Shown: in pieces, positions 1 through 5,594 of the stretch | How positions within the stretch are numbered: position 1 is the stretch's first letter | How the letters are laid out: each line of letters begins with the position of its first letter | Origin: Desulfobacterales bacterium | GTDB taxonomy: Bacteria > Desulfobacterota > Desulfobacteria > Desulfobacterales > C00003106 | Reading direction: 5' to 3' | DNA: 10,399 nucleotides | Assembly: GCA_030594505.1 (NCBI GenBank) | Contig: JAUVFC010000042.1 | Span: 1-10,399, forward strand | Made by a program: the position numbers and the translations under genes | The notes under the pieces: generated by a model | Seen by the model: the letters and a program-made list of their open reading frames with translations, nothing else | The model's database searches: none | What the model was told of the DNA's origin: nothing

Positions 1-679
1 ACGAGCGATAGACATCCACATTGATGTCATGTGGATCGATCCGGATATCTACTTCTTCGGCTTCCGGAAGAACAGCGACCGTAATGGCGGATGTATGCAC
101 CCGTCCCTGGGACTCGGTGACCGGCACCCGCTGGACGCGGTGTACCCCGCTTTCGTACTTCAGATGACTGTAAACCTCTTTCCCCGAAATCAGGGCGATG
201 ATCTCTTTTAATCCGCCCACGCCGGTGGTGTTTTGACTCATGATTTCTTCTTTCCAATGCATTTTTTCCGCATATGCGCTGTACATCTTGAAAAGATCTG
301 CCGCAAAGAGACCGGCTTCATCGCCCCCGGTTCCCGCTCGAATTTCAAGGAGGATGTTCTTTTCGTCGTTGGGATCTCTCGGAAGCAACAGCATCTTTAA
401 CTCATGTTCAAATCTCTCACGGCGTTCCTCCAGTACACGCATCTCCTCCCGTGCCATTTCCTTGATTTCCGGGTCAGGATCTTTCAGAAGGTCTTCGCTT
501 CCCTGAAGGTCGTCTTCGGTTTTTTTATATTTCCTGTACGTGTCGACGATCTTGCTAAGGTCAGCGTGTTCTTTGGAATATTTTTTGTATTTTTCTTGAT
601 CTTTTATGATTTCGGGATCGCTCAGAAGGGTTTCAAGCTCTTGAAACCTTTCCTCGACCCCGTCTAATTTTTTAAACAT
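1..679 (-). CDS. prfA: Peptide chain release factor 1 (RF1), N-terminal 226 residues, cut by the window edge
   Basis: RF1 reads UAA and UAG in the ribosomal A site and triggers hydrolysis of the finished peptide. The visible part begins MFKKLDGVEERF and holds the helical domain 1, then GTGGDEA (residues 116-122) and the stop-codon reading tripeptide PVT (186-188) inside RVPVTESQGRVHTS; PxT is the RF1 signature, whereas RF2 has SPF. The reading frame is open to the edge at VDVYRS, just before the catalytic GGQ loop would be expected, so the catalytic motif is not visible. The ATG at 677-679 has AGGAG about 12 bases upstream. It follows the DUF1385 gene in the same direction after a 164-base gap, much of it filled by a repeat copy. 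The order rpmE, DUF1385, prfA is common in this type of genome, with prmC often next, beyond the window. Identity is near certain. Confidence 0.97.
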   Translation of the reverse strand, partial: MFKKLDGVEERFQELETLLSDPEIIKDQEKYKKYSKEHADLSKIVDTYRKYKKTEDDLQGSEDLLKDPDPEIKEMAREEMRVLEERRERFEHELKMLLLPRDPNDEKNILLEIRAGTGGDEAGLFAADLFKMYSAYAEKMHWKEEIMSQNTTGVGGLKEIIALISGKEVYSHLKYESGVHRVQRVPVTESQGRVHTSAITVAVLPEAEEVDIRIDPHDINVDVYRS

Positions 680-790
680 ATTGTATGGTTGCTCCTATAT
701 ACTTTCAGAGAAAATCTAATTTTTGAATATGGCACATCGCCTAAATAAATCCGAAATCCGAATATCGTGATTTGGTCTTGAGTAGTTGAG

Positions 791-883
791 TCGTCAAATA
801 GGCCTGCTATTCTCCTCAAATTTGCGAAAATTTTGTCTCGTTCTCACTCTTTTTCGTTACGGACATAATTATCGGACAGCCTC
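791..883. mobile_element. Truncated half copy of the MITE-like element
   Basis: The 93 bases at 791-883 match 6538-6630 at all but one position (A at 871 against C at 6618). The copy includes one terminal repeat and the right half of the fold-back and stops about 13 bases past the hairpin centre; the sequence left of 791 has no likeness to the other half. It spans the 3' end of the DUF1385 gene (bases 844-883 are coding) and part of the gap before prfA. Read on the minus strand it supplies 12 codons and the TGA stop. Confidence 0.9.
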
Positions 884-1818
884 ATAGCCTCATTATGGAC
901 TTGAATCGCCCGACTCAGAGCTGTTAGAGCGATTTCCAGTTGATCGTCCGAAGGTTCCCGCGTGGTCAGCTTTTGCAGCCAGAGTCCCGGAAGCGTGAGC
1001 ATGCGCATTAGTGGTTTTTCCATCTTCTTGCTGCTGTATTTTATCATTTCATAGGCTATACCTGCGATTGGAAACATCAGCACTATCTTGAGGCCTATGT
1101 GTATTCCCTGTGTTACAATCTTTGGCAGCGTTGCGAACGTGGGCACAAAAGGGAAAAAAACAGAGAAAACAACAATGCTTATCAAAAGGACGATCAGTAT
1201 AAAGGCTGTACCGCATCGGGGATGGAGCGTGGAGTGTTTTTTTGCGTTTTCAACGGTCAGGGGCTCTCCGGCCTCATAGGCATAAATAGATTTGTGTTCG
1301 GCGCCGTGATATTCAAATACGCGACGGATCTCCCCGGATAGAGAGATCAACCATATGTAGGCGATAAAAAAGGCGATTTTAATAATCCCATCTATAAGAT
1401 GGAACAATATATCCTCAACCCCCAAACGTCTCCCAAACAATTGTGAAATAAAACCGCTCAGGAGATGGGGGAGGGCTACAAACAAAAAAAGCCCCAGCCC
1501 AAGCGCCAAAAAGATAGTAAAGAAAATAGACCACCCTCCCATGGGCGTATCTTCTTCGTCAAGGGCCTGATTCGCCGAAAACGTAAGGGCCTGTATGCCG
1601 TTTATAAGGGCCTCAAAGATCGCTACCGAGCCGCGAAAAAAAGGCCACCTCAGGAAAGAGAGCTTCTCAGATATGGAGTGCCATACATCTTCTTTAATAA
1701 CAATGTTTCCATCAGGTTTGCGGACAGCTATGGTCATAGATTTCGGCGCCCGCATCATTACACCTTCTATAACCGCCTGCCCCCCGACGTTGATCTTATT
1801 GGAAGCCTTTGTAAGCAT
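844..1818 (-). CDS. DUF1385 (YqhQ-like) integral membrane protein with a repeat-derived C-terminus
   Basis: This 324-residue protein carries the DUF1385 hallmarks: GGQAVIEGVMMR at 12-23, RVFEYHGAEHKSIYAYE around 166-182, HPRCGTAF at 199-206 and TTREPSDDQLEIAL at 285-298. About four hydrophobic segments are visible near 96-123, 141-161, 204-224 and 239-258, so it is an inner-membrane protein. The family is widespread; I know of no firmly established biochemical function, although linkage with rpmE and prfA suggests a conserved role near translation or membrane-protein biogenesis. The ATG at 1816-1818 is only 3 bases after the rpmE stop, with little Shine-Dalgarno of its own, so translational coupling is likely. 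The oddity is the end: residues 313-324 (RLSDNYVRNEKE) and the stop lie inside a repeat (791-883) also found at 6538-6630, so the native C-terminus seems to have been replaced or extended. The family domain itself is intact. Confidence 0.93.
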   Translation of the reverse strand: MLTKASNKINVGGQAVIEGVMMRAPKSMTIAVRKPDGNIVIKEDVWHSISEKLSFLRWPFFRGSVAIFEALINGIQALTFSANQALDEEDTPMGGWSIFFTIFLALGLGLFLFVALPHLLSGFISQLFGRRLGVEDILFHLIDGIIKIAFFIAYIWLISLSGEIRRVFEYHGAEHKSIYAYEAGEPLTVENAKKHSTLHPRCGTAFILIVLLISIVVFSVFFPFVPTFATLPKIVTQGIHIGLKIVLMFPIAGIAYEMIKYSSKKMEKPLMRMLTLPGLWLQKLTTREPSDDQLEIALTALSRAIQVHNEAMRLSDNYVRNEKE

Positions 1819-1821
1819 ATA

Positions 1822-2043
1822 TTAGGACTTGTACTGCTTATCCTGAAACTTGGCGTATTTTCTTCTAAAACGTTCGATACGGCCGGCAGTGTCCACCAGC
1901 TTTTGCTGTCCGGTGAAAAAGGGGTGGCACTTGGAGCAGATTTCGACCCTGATGTCCTTTTGGGTTGAGCCGGTTTCAAACACTGCACCGCAGGCACATG
2001 AAACATTAGTCTGGTAATATTTAGGGTGAATCTTTTTTCTCAT
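1822..2043 (-). CDS. rpmE: 50S ribosomal protein L31, zinc-binding type
   Basis: This 73-residue protein starts MRKKIHPKYY, the normal L31 opening, and is a component of the large ribosomal subunit that helps bridge it to the small subunit. Cysteines at 16, 18, 36 and 39 (CAC and CSKC) form the zinc site, which marks the C+ form rather than the zinc-independent paralogue. The motif HPFFTGQQKLVDTAGRIERFRRKY (40-63) is characteristic. Length is usual for the family. The ATG at 2041-2043 has AGGAGAG about 6 bases upstream, a strong ribosome binding site. It is the first gene of the run rpmE, DUF1385, prfA. A candidate promoter lies at 2145-2174 and the leader contains competing hairpins, so post-transcriptional control is plausible; bL31 is known to control its own mRNA in E. 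coli, but nothing here proves the same mechanism. Confidence 0.97.
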   Translation of the reverse strand: MRKKIHPKYYQTNVSCACGAVFETGSTQKDIRVEICSKCHPFFTGQQKLVDTAGRIERFRRKYAKFQDKQYKS

Positions 2044-2084
2044 AAAAAACTCTCCTGATAGATATTAGTGAATTCCTTTTTTGT

Positions 2085-2119
2085 GAGACCAAAATGACAG
2101 TTTCGCAAAGGTCTCTGTC
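2085..2119 (-). promoter_or_regulatory. rpmE leader with two mutually exclusive hairpins
   Basis: In the predicted rpmE 5' leader, GAGACC (2085-2090) is exactly complementary to GGTCTC (2110-2115), and GACAG (2096-2100) is exactly complementary to CTGTC (2115-2119). The second pairing needs base 2115 and encloses most of one arm of the first, so both stems cannot form together. This is seen directly in the sequence. That it acts as a switch, or as a binding site for L31 in autoregulation, is inference. There is no T-run after either stem, so an intrinsic terminator is unlikely. The stems are short (5-6 bp), hence the moderate confidence. Confidence 0.35.
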
Positions 2120-2144
2120 TGGGGCGTAAACCTCAGAACCATAT

Positions 2145-2174
2145 ATTATTAATTCAAATTAACTAAAAAATCAA
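2145..2174 (-). promoter_or_regulatory. Candidate sigma-70 type promoter for rpmE
   Basis: On the minus strand TTGATT (2169-2174) serves as a -35 and AATAAT (2145-2150; 5 of 6 to TATAAT) as a -10, separated by 18 bases of A+T-rich sequence. Transcription would start near 2138, giving a leader of about 95 bases that contains the alternative hairpins. It is the best match in the gap between rpmE and the CGGC gene, and the position fits the first gene of a run. It is a pattern match only. Confidence 0.4.
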
Positions 2175-2176
2175 CT

Positions 2177-2205
2177 CTTAAATAACGTCCTTAAATAACG
2201 TCCTT
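2177..2205. repeat. 13-bp tandem direct repeat upstream of the rpmE promoter
   Basis: TTAAATAACGTCC occurs at 2178-2190 and again at 2191-2203 with no spacer; the 13-base periodicity extends by one to two bases on each side. On the minus strand it reads as two GGACGTTATTTAA units ending about 3 bases upstream of the candidate rpmE -35 box. It could be an activator or repressor binding site with two half-sites, or a simple slippage duplication. There are no other copies in the window. Confidence 0.7.
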
Positions 2206-2239
2206 GTGTTGAGTATTTTTTAACGGTCGCTTTAATTAC

Positions 2240-2605
2240 TTATCCTCCGAATACCTGAACCGGCGCGTATGGATGCGTCCCTTCAATCACCTCCACTCCG
2301 GCTTTTGCCTTTATCTTTTCAATAATGGTGTCCTTGTAAGGACAGTTATGGAGGAGGCAGCTTCCGATATATACCGCGTCTATGGTCTCTCCAAAGGGGG
2401 CCATCCATGTCTTTAGGTTTGCAAGACGAAGGACCGGAGATGTGCCAGGGCATCCGCCGCAGTGTACCAGTGCGCGTAACTTTGCATCAGTGTCCTTATA
2501 CCTTTCAAATTCCCCTTCTTTTTTATCAAATCCCATCAAGCACCTGTGACACCCGATACATGTTTCGTCTTTGATGTTCTTACAACTCAGGACTGCAATG
2601 TTCAT
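2240..2605 (-). CDS. CGGC-domain cysteine-rich protein, possible metal binding
   Basis: This is a protein of 121 residues from the ATG at 2603-2605. That start is preferred over the two upstream ATGs (2620 and 2629) because AAGGAG lies about 7 bases before it and the upstream ATG at 2620 overlaps the Shine-Dalgarno itself. It has eight cysteines: C8, then CIGCHRC (16-22), the family-defining HCGGCPG (48-54), and C83 and C88 in GSCLLHNCPY. The CGGC domain is found mainly in anaerobes, and its cysteine spacing suggests binding of zinc, iron or an iron-sulfur cluster; the true ligand and function are not established to my knowledge. There is no signal peptide or membrane segment, so it should be cytosolic. 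It lies 25 bases after the PPC gene in the same direction and is probably co-transcribed with it. Family call is confident, function unknown. Confidence 0.85.
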   Translation of the reverse strand: MNIAVLSCKNIKDETCIGCHRCLMGFDKKEGEFERYKDTDAKLRALVHCGGCPGTSPVLRLANLKTWMAPFGETIDAVYIGSCLLHNCPYKDTIIEKIKAKAGVEVIEGTHPYAPVQVFGG

Positions 2606-2630
2606 AGTAATCTCCTTCATGAAAACCAAA

Positions 2631-3080
2631 TTAATTCGATTTCGGGTTAAAGTCTAAAAGTGACAGGCCAAGTTTTTCGTTAAATTTTTTCCGTGCCTTA
2701 ATATCTGTTATCTCCGTGATCACCGCCTCAACCGTTAAAAACACCTCGGTTCTTTTTCTTACGCAACCCAAGAGCGTCTTTTCCCCTTTGCCAAGCGCTA
2801 CGTGGAGGTGGATTTTAGGTTGATCATTTTCCCATAAAACGGTCCCGAAGCCCAGAACCTCCCATGCTTCTGAAAAAGAGGTCCAGGTAGGCTCCGGCGG
2901 CAATACCGGTTTTCTGGGGCCGGTCACGATCTCGGAGGCAAGGAAAGCGCCCAGGATATGGATATGCCCGGTTCTGATCTCTTTTTCCTTTACAAATGAG
3001 TGGATTAGATCAACGAAATCTTCGCCGTCATCAAAACGGAGCAAAAAGATCCTGCCTATTTTTCCCTCGTCGTATTCCAT
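2631..3080 (-). CDS. PPC/DUF296-domain protein
   Basis: This protein of 149 residues matches the small stand-alone bacterial PPC (DUF296) fold: an N-terminal strand and helix (GKIGRIFLLRFDDGEDFVDLIHSFVKEKEI), GHIHILGAF at 38-46, WEVLGFGTV at 73-81 and IHLHVALGKGEKTLLGC at 90-106. H39, H91 and H93 are candidate metal ligands, as seen in some bacterial members that form trimers. In plants the domain accompanies AT-hook DNA-binding proteins; bacterial single-domain members are of uncertain function and are often annotated as DNA-binding only by that analogy. The ATG at 3078-3080 has a weak ribosome binding site and no better in-frame start is evident. The CGGC gene follows at 25 bases, so the two are likely one transcription unit. 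Upstream is a 20-bp inverted repeat element that separates it from ruvB. Confidence 0.88.
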   Translation of the reverse strand: MEYDEGKIGRIFLLRFDDGEDFVDLIHSFVKEKEIRTGHIHILGAFLASEIVTGPRKPVLPPEPTWTSFSEAWEVLGFGTVLWENDQPKIHLHVALGKGEKTLLGCVRKRTEVFLTVEAVITEITDIKARKKFNEKLGLSLLDFNPKSN

Positions 3081-3151
3081 GATGCACCAATTCTTTTATT
3101 ATTTTTTGCAATCTTAGTGTAGTTTTACTTTGTTCTCGTATAGGGAATTAT

Positions 3152-3246
3152 ATCCGCAGATTACGCAGATTACACCGATTTCAAAACAAACCCGCTTGGT
3201 ATTGAAAGATAAAAAAAATCTGCGGAAATCTGCGTAATCTGCGGAT
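3152..3246. repeat. Intergenic fold-back repeat with perfect 20-bp arms
   Basis: ATCCGCAGATTACGCAGATT at 3152-3171 is repeated in perfect inverted orientation at 3227-3246, with a 55-base centre whose outer parts continue to pair imperfectly (more TCTGCGG/CCG-type sequence and A/T runs). Within each arm CGCAGATTA/CGCAGATT is itself a short tandem motif. It lies between ruvB and the PPC gene. No T-run follows either arm on the minus strand, so it is not a standard terminator. From memory, CGCAGATTACGCAGATT-type repeats are common dispersed intergenic elements in many environmental bacteria; I could not check this. Confidence 0.85.
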
Positions 3247-3262
3247 TAATTAAACCTTATTC

Positions 3263-4321
3263 CTAACCGAGTCCAAGCTTATGCTGATACGGAAACCCGA
3301 GGTGTTTAAATGCCTCTTCAGACACCTTTCTCCCCTGGGAGGTCCGAATAACAAATCCGATTTTCAAAAGGTACGGTTCCACCACATCCACCAGGGTATC
3401 GGTCTCTTCCTGGAGTGTTGCGGCAATCGCCTCAATTCCAACCGGTCCTCCTTTATAAAATTTAATGATGGTTTTGAGAAACCTTTGATCCAGATCTGTA
3501 AGCCCCTTTTCGTCTACCCCTTCCAACCGGAGCGCTTCTCTTACCGTCTCTTTTTGTATTGTACCGTCCGCACGGACTTGGGCGAAATCGCGCACGCGTT
3601 TTAAAAGACGATTTACGATACGAGGGGTCCCTCGTGAGCGCTTTGCGAGTTCATAGGCCCCTTCGTCATCAATGGCGATGTCAAGAAGCGCGGCAGAGCG
3701 TTTGACTATCAATGTCAGTTCTTCGACTGAATAAAAATCGAGGTTTCTGAAAATACCAAAGCGGTCACGTAGCGGAGAAGAAAGGAGCCCTACCCGGGTG
3801 GTGGCCCCAACCAGTATAAAACGTTTAAGTCTATAACGATGGCTTCGAGCATGAACTCCTTTGTCGAAGATAAAATCTACTGCGAAGTCTTCCATAGCAG
3901 GATACAGAAGCTCTTCTACTACCTTTGGGAGGCGGTGTATTTCATCGATAAACAGAATGTCCCCCACCTCAAGGTGTGTAAGGATACCGAGGAGATCCCC
4001 TCCCTTTTCTAAGGCCGGTCCGGATGTGGATGTAAGATTTGCATCCATTTCGTGTGCGATAATATGGGCCAATGTGGTTTTGCCGAGTCCCGGCGGCCCA
4101 TGAAACAGGATATGATCGAGTGGTTCTTTCCGTTTTAATGCCGCTTCAATGGCGATATGGAGGGTTTCTAATACACCGGGTTGACCGATATAGCCGGAAA
4201 GCGACTGCGGCCGAAGCGATAGGATCTCCGGAGTTTCATCGATCGGAAGAGTTTTTTTTGAGAGGAGGCTCCTTGTTGTTATTTCTGTGTTTGGATGTCC
4301 GTTTGATGTATGAGGCTTCAT
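3263..4321 (-). CDS. ruvB: Holliday junction branch migration helicase RuvB
   Basis: RuvB is the hexameric AAA+ motor that pumps DNA through the RuvA-bound Holliday junction. The 352 residues include Walker A GPPGLGKTT (75-83), Walker B ILFIDEIHRL (122-131), sensor 1 GATTR (172-176), the arginine-finger box SPLRDRFG (182-189) and sensor 2 RGTPRIVNRLL (230-240), followed by the winged-helix domain with GGPVGIEAIAATL (291-303). Length is normal. The N-terminus is about 15-20 residues longer than many family members before the LRPQSL region. The ATG at 4319-4321 overlaps the ruvA stop by 4 bases (ATGA), so the two are translationally coupled and would be made in balance. All catalytic motifs are intact, so it should be active. 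Confidence 0.98.
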   Translation of the reverse strand: MKPHTSNGHPNTEITTRSLLSKKTLPIDETPEILSLRPQSLSGYIGQPGVLETLHIAIEAALKRKEPLDHILFHGPPGLGKTTLAHIIAHEMDANLTSTSGPALEKGGDLLGILTHLEVGDILFIDEIHRLPKVVEELLYPAMEDFAVDFIFDKGVHARSHRYRLKRFILVGATTRVGLLSSPLRDRFGIFRNLDFYSVEELTLIVKRSAALLDIAIDDEGAYELAKRSRGTPRIVNRLLKRVRDFAQVRADGTIQKETVREALRLEGVDEKGLTDLDQRFLKTIIKFYKGGPVGIEAIAATLQEETDTLVDVVEPYLLKIGFVIRTSQGRKVSEEAFKHLGFPYQHKLGLG

Positions 4322-4935
4322 TTAGCTATTTCTCCCCGGTAGACCTCATCAAACAATGCTTCCGCCGAAGAAATCTCAGCATTTCGCTTTAAGGCAGCCG
4401 AAATCATCTTCTTTGACTCGAATGGCGTATGACCAAGCTGGTTGACAAGGACTTCCCGGACCTGCTGCGCAAAGTCTTTGATCGGCCTCGGCTCTGTCCG
4501 CCCGGTTTCGCGAATCAGGGCAAATTTACCCATTTTCCCTTCAAGCGTGGCTAAAATTTTTTTTGCGGTTCTGGAGCCGATCCCTTTCAGTTTTTTCAGG
4601 GCTCCCAGATCGTGTTCTTCTATTGCCCGCGCGATCTGTCTAACTGAAACGCTCAGCGCCCTGGCTGCCTTAAGGGGACCGATGTCTTCTACGGTTATAA
4701 ATTCACGGAAGAAGTCTCGTTCTATTTCCAGGTTAAAACCGATGAGGGTCGATTTAGGCTGGCGTTCTGTCTGATGATGGTATATGTACAGCGCTATATC
4801 ATCGCCTATCTGCTTACTTTCCAAGTTCTTACGTACCACGGCGGGGACAAAAATCTCGTACCCTATCTGTTGCGTAAGGAGTATGATTCTGTCCGGTTCT
4901 TTTTTGAGAAGTTTTCCTTCTAAATAGGCTATCAT
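4318..4935 (-). CDS. ruvA: Holliday junction DNA-binding protein RuvA
   Basis: RuvA tetramers bind the four-way junction and dock RuvB. The 205-residue protein has the N-terminal OB-fold (MIAYLEGKLLKKEPDRIIL, with the usual GYEIFVP strand at 25-31), the helix-hairpin-helix region (FITVEDIGPLKAARAL at 79-94; LKKLKGIGSRTAKKI at 113-127) and the C-terminal RuvB-binding domain III from about 152 (DFAQQVREVLVNQLG, then FESKKMISAAL). The first HhH is somewhat divergent (EDIGPLKA where SGVGPK is usual); the second is canonical. The ATG at 4933-4935 lacks a strong Shine-Dalgarno. It follows ruvC after 146 bases that contain a hairpin, and overlaps ruvB by 4 bases. Confidence 0.97.
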   Translation of the reverse strand: MIAYLEGKLLKKEPDRIILLTQQIGYEIFVPAVVRKNLESKQIGDDIALYIYHHQTERQPKSTLIGFNLEIERDFFREFITVEDIGPLKAARALSVSVRQIARAIEEHDLGALKKLKGIGSRTAKKILATLEGKMGKFALIRETGRTEPRPIKDFAQQVREVLVNQLGHTPFESKKMISAALKRNAEISSAEALFDEVYRGEIAK

Positions 4936-5010
4936 GCTTTTAGTTCCAAGCGCTTAGCGTTGAAATCACTTTGCTTTTTGTGGCATTATCAATGGTTGGT
5001 ATTGTCAGTT

Positions 5011-5051
5011 GTCCGTAGTCTGTTGTGAGAAAAAAGCAACGGACTACGAAC
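5011..5051. repeat. Imperfect hairpin in the ruvC-ruvA gap
   Basis: GTCCGTAGTCTGTTG (5011-5025) and CAACGGACTACGAAC (5037-5051) form an inverted repeat matching at 13 of 15 positions around an 11-base loop. It occupies the 146-base space between ruvC and ruvA, unusually wide for this operon. No T-run follows on the minus strand, so it is more likely a dispersed intergenic repeat or an RNA stability or attenuation structure than a terminator. Confidence 0.6.
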
Positions 5052-5081
5052 ATATCCTATATCAAATTTTGCAGCTCCTGA

Positions 5082-5594
5082 TCAACCATTTTTAGTTAAC
5101 TGATCTTTGAACGATTGTTCATGTGAATGGCGGTACAGTCCGATGATGGCCAACGAAAGGGCATCAGCAGCATGAGAAGGACGGATTGGTGTTGGTCGGT
5201 CCAGGATGTGGCGGACAGCTTTTTCGACTTGACTTTTACCGGCATTGCCGTTTCCGGTAAGGACCTGTTTTGCTTCCCTGGTGGCTATCTCAATGGTGGG
5301 GACACCGTTAAGATAGCCTGAAACGAGGAGAACTCCGCACACCTTACCGAGAAGGATTCCGGAATTGGGATGTTTTTCAAGGGAAAAAATATCCTCAATT
5401 ACCATGAGATCCGGGTGTTCCTTCTTTATAATTGTTTGGATTTCATGGTAGATATGGTGTAAACGACTTGCAAGGGATTTTTCTTTAGAGGTCCGAATTG
5501 TTCCAAAAGCATAATTTGAGATCTGATTCACATCCCCACAGATAATGGCAACCCCTGTACTTGCAAGACCAGGGTCGATACCGATAATTTTCAA
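5082..5594 (-). CDS. ruvC: Crossover junction endodeoxyribonuclease RuvC, TTG start
   Basis: RuvC resolves Holliday junctions by paired nicks. The 170-residue protein has the RNase H-like opening MKIIGIDPGLASTG with catalytic D7, VIEDIF with E67, and HAADALSLAI with H141 and D144; together these are the full acidic/histidine active site (H at the third position is also found in other RuvC proteins). The start codon is TTG (5592-5594), immediately after the TAA of the lipoprotein gene. That TAA is in the same frame, so no upstream start is possible, and AGGA lies 8 bases before the TTG. Being built into the 3' end of the preceding gene, its translation probably depends on ribosomes finishing the lipoprotein. 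ruvA and ruvB follow in the same direction. Confidence 0.97.
   Translation of the reverse strand: MKIIGIDPGLASTGVAIICGDVNQISNYAFGTIRTSKEKSLASRLHHIYHEIQTIIKKEHPDLMVIEDIFSLEKHPNSGILLGKVCGVLLVSGYLNGVPTIEIATREAKQVLTGNGNAGKSQVEKAVRHILDRPTPIRPSHAADALSLAIIGLYRHSHEQSFKDQLTKNG

Noticed and set aside
1465..1968. A 167-codon plus-strand ORF opposite the DUF1385 and rpmE genes
   Set aside because: It is antisense to two genes with clear family motifs, and its own translation has no recognisable domain.
3152..3246. The 20-bp inverted repeat as a rho-independent terminator of ruvB
   Set aside because: There is no T-run after the stem on the ruvB-coding strand, and the loop is about 55 bases.
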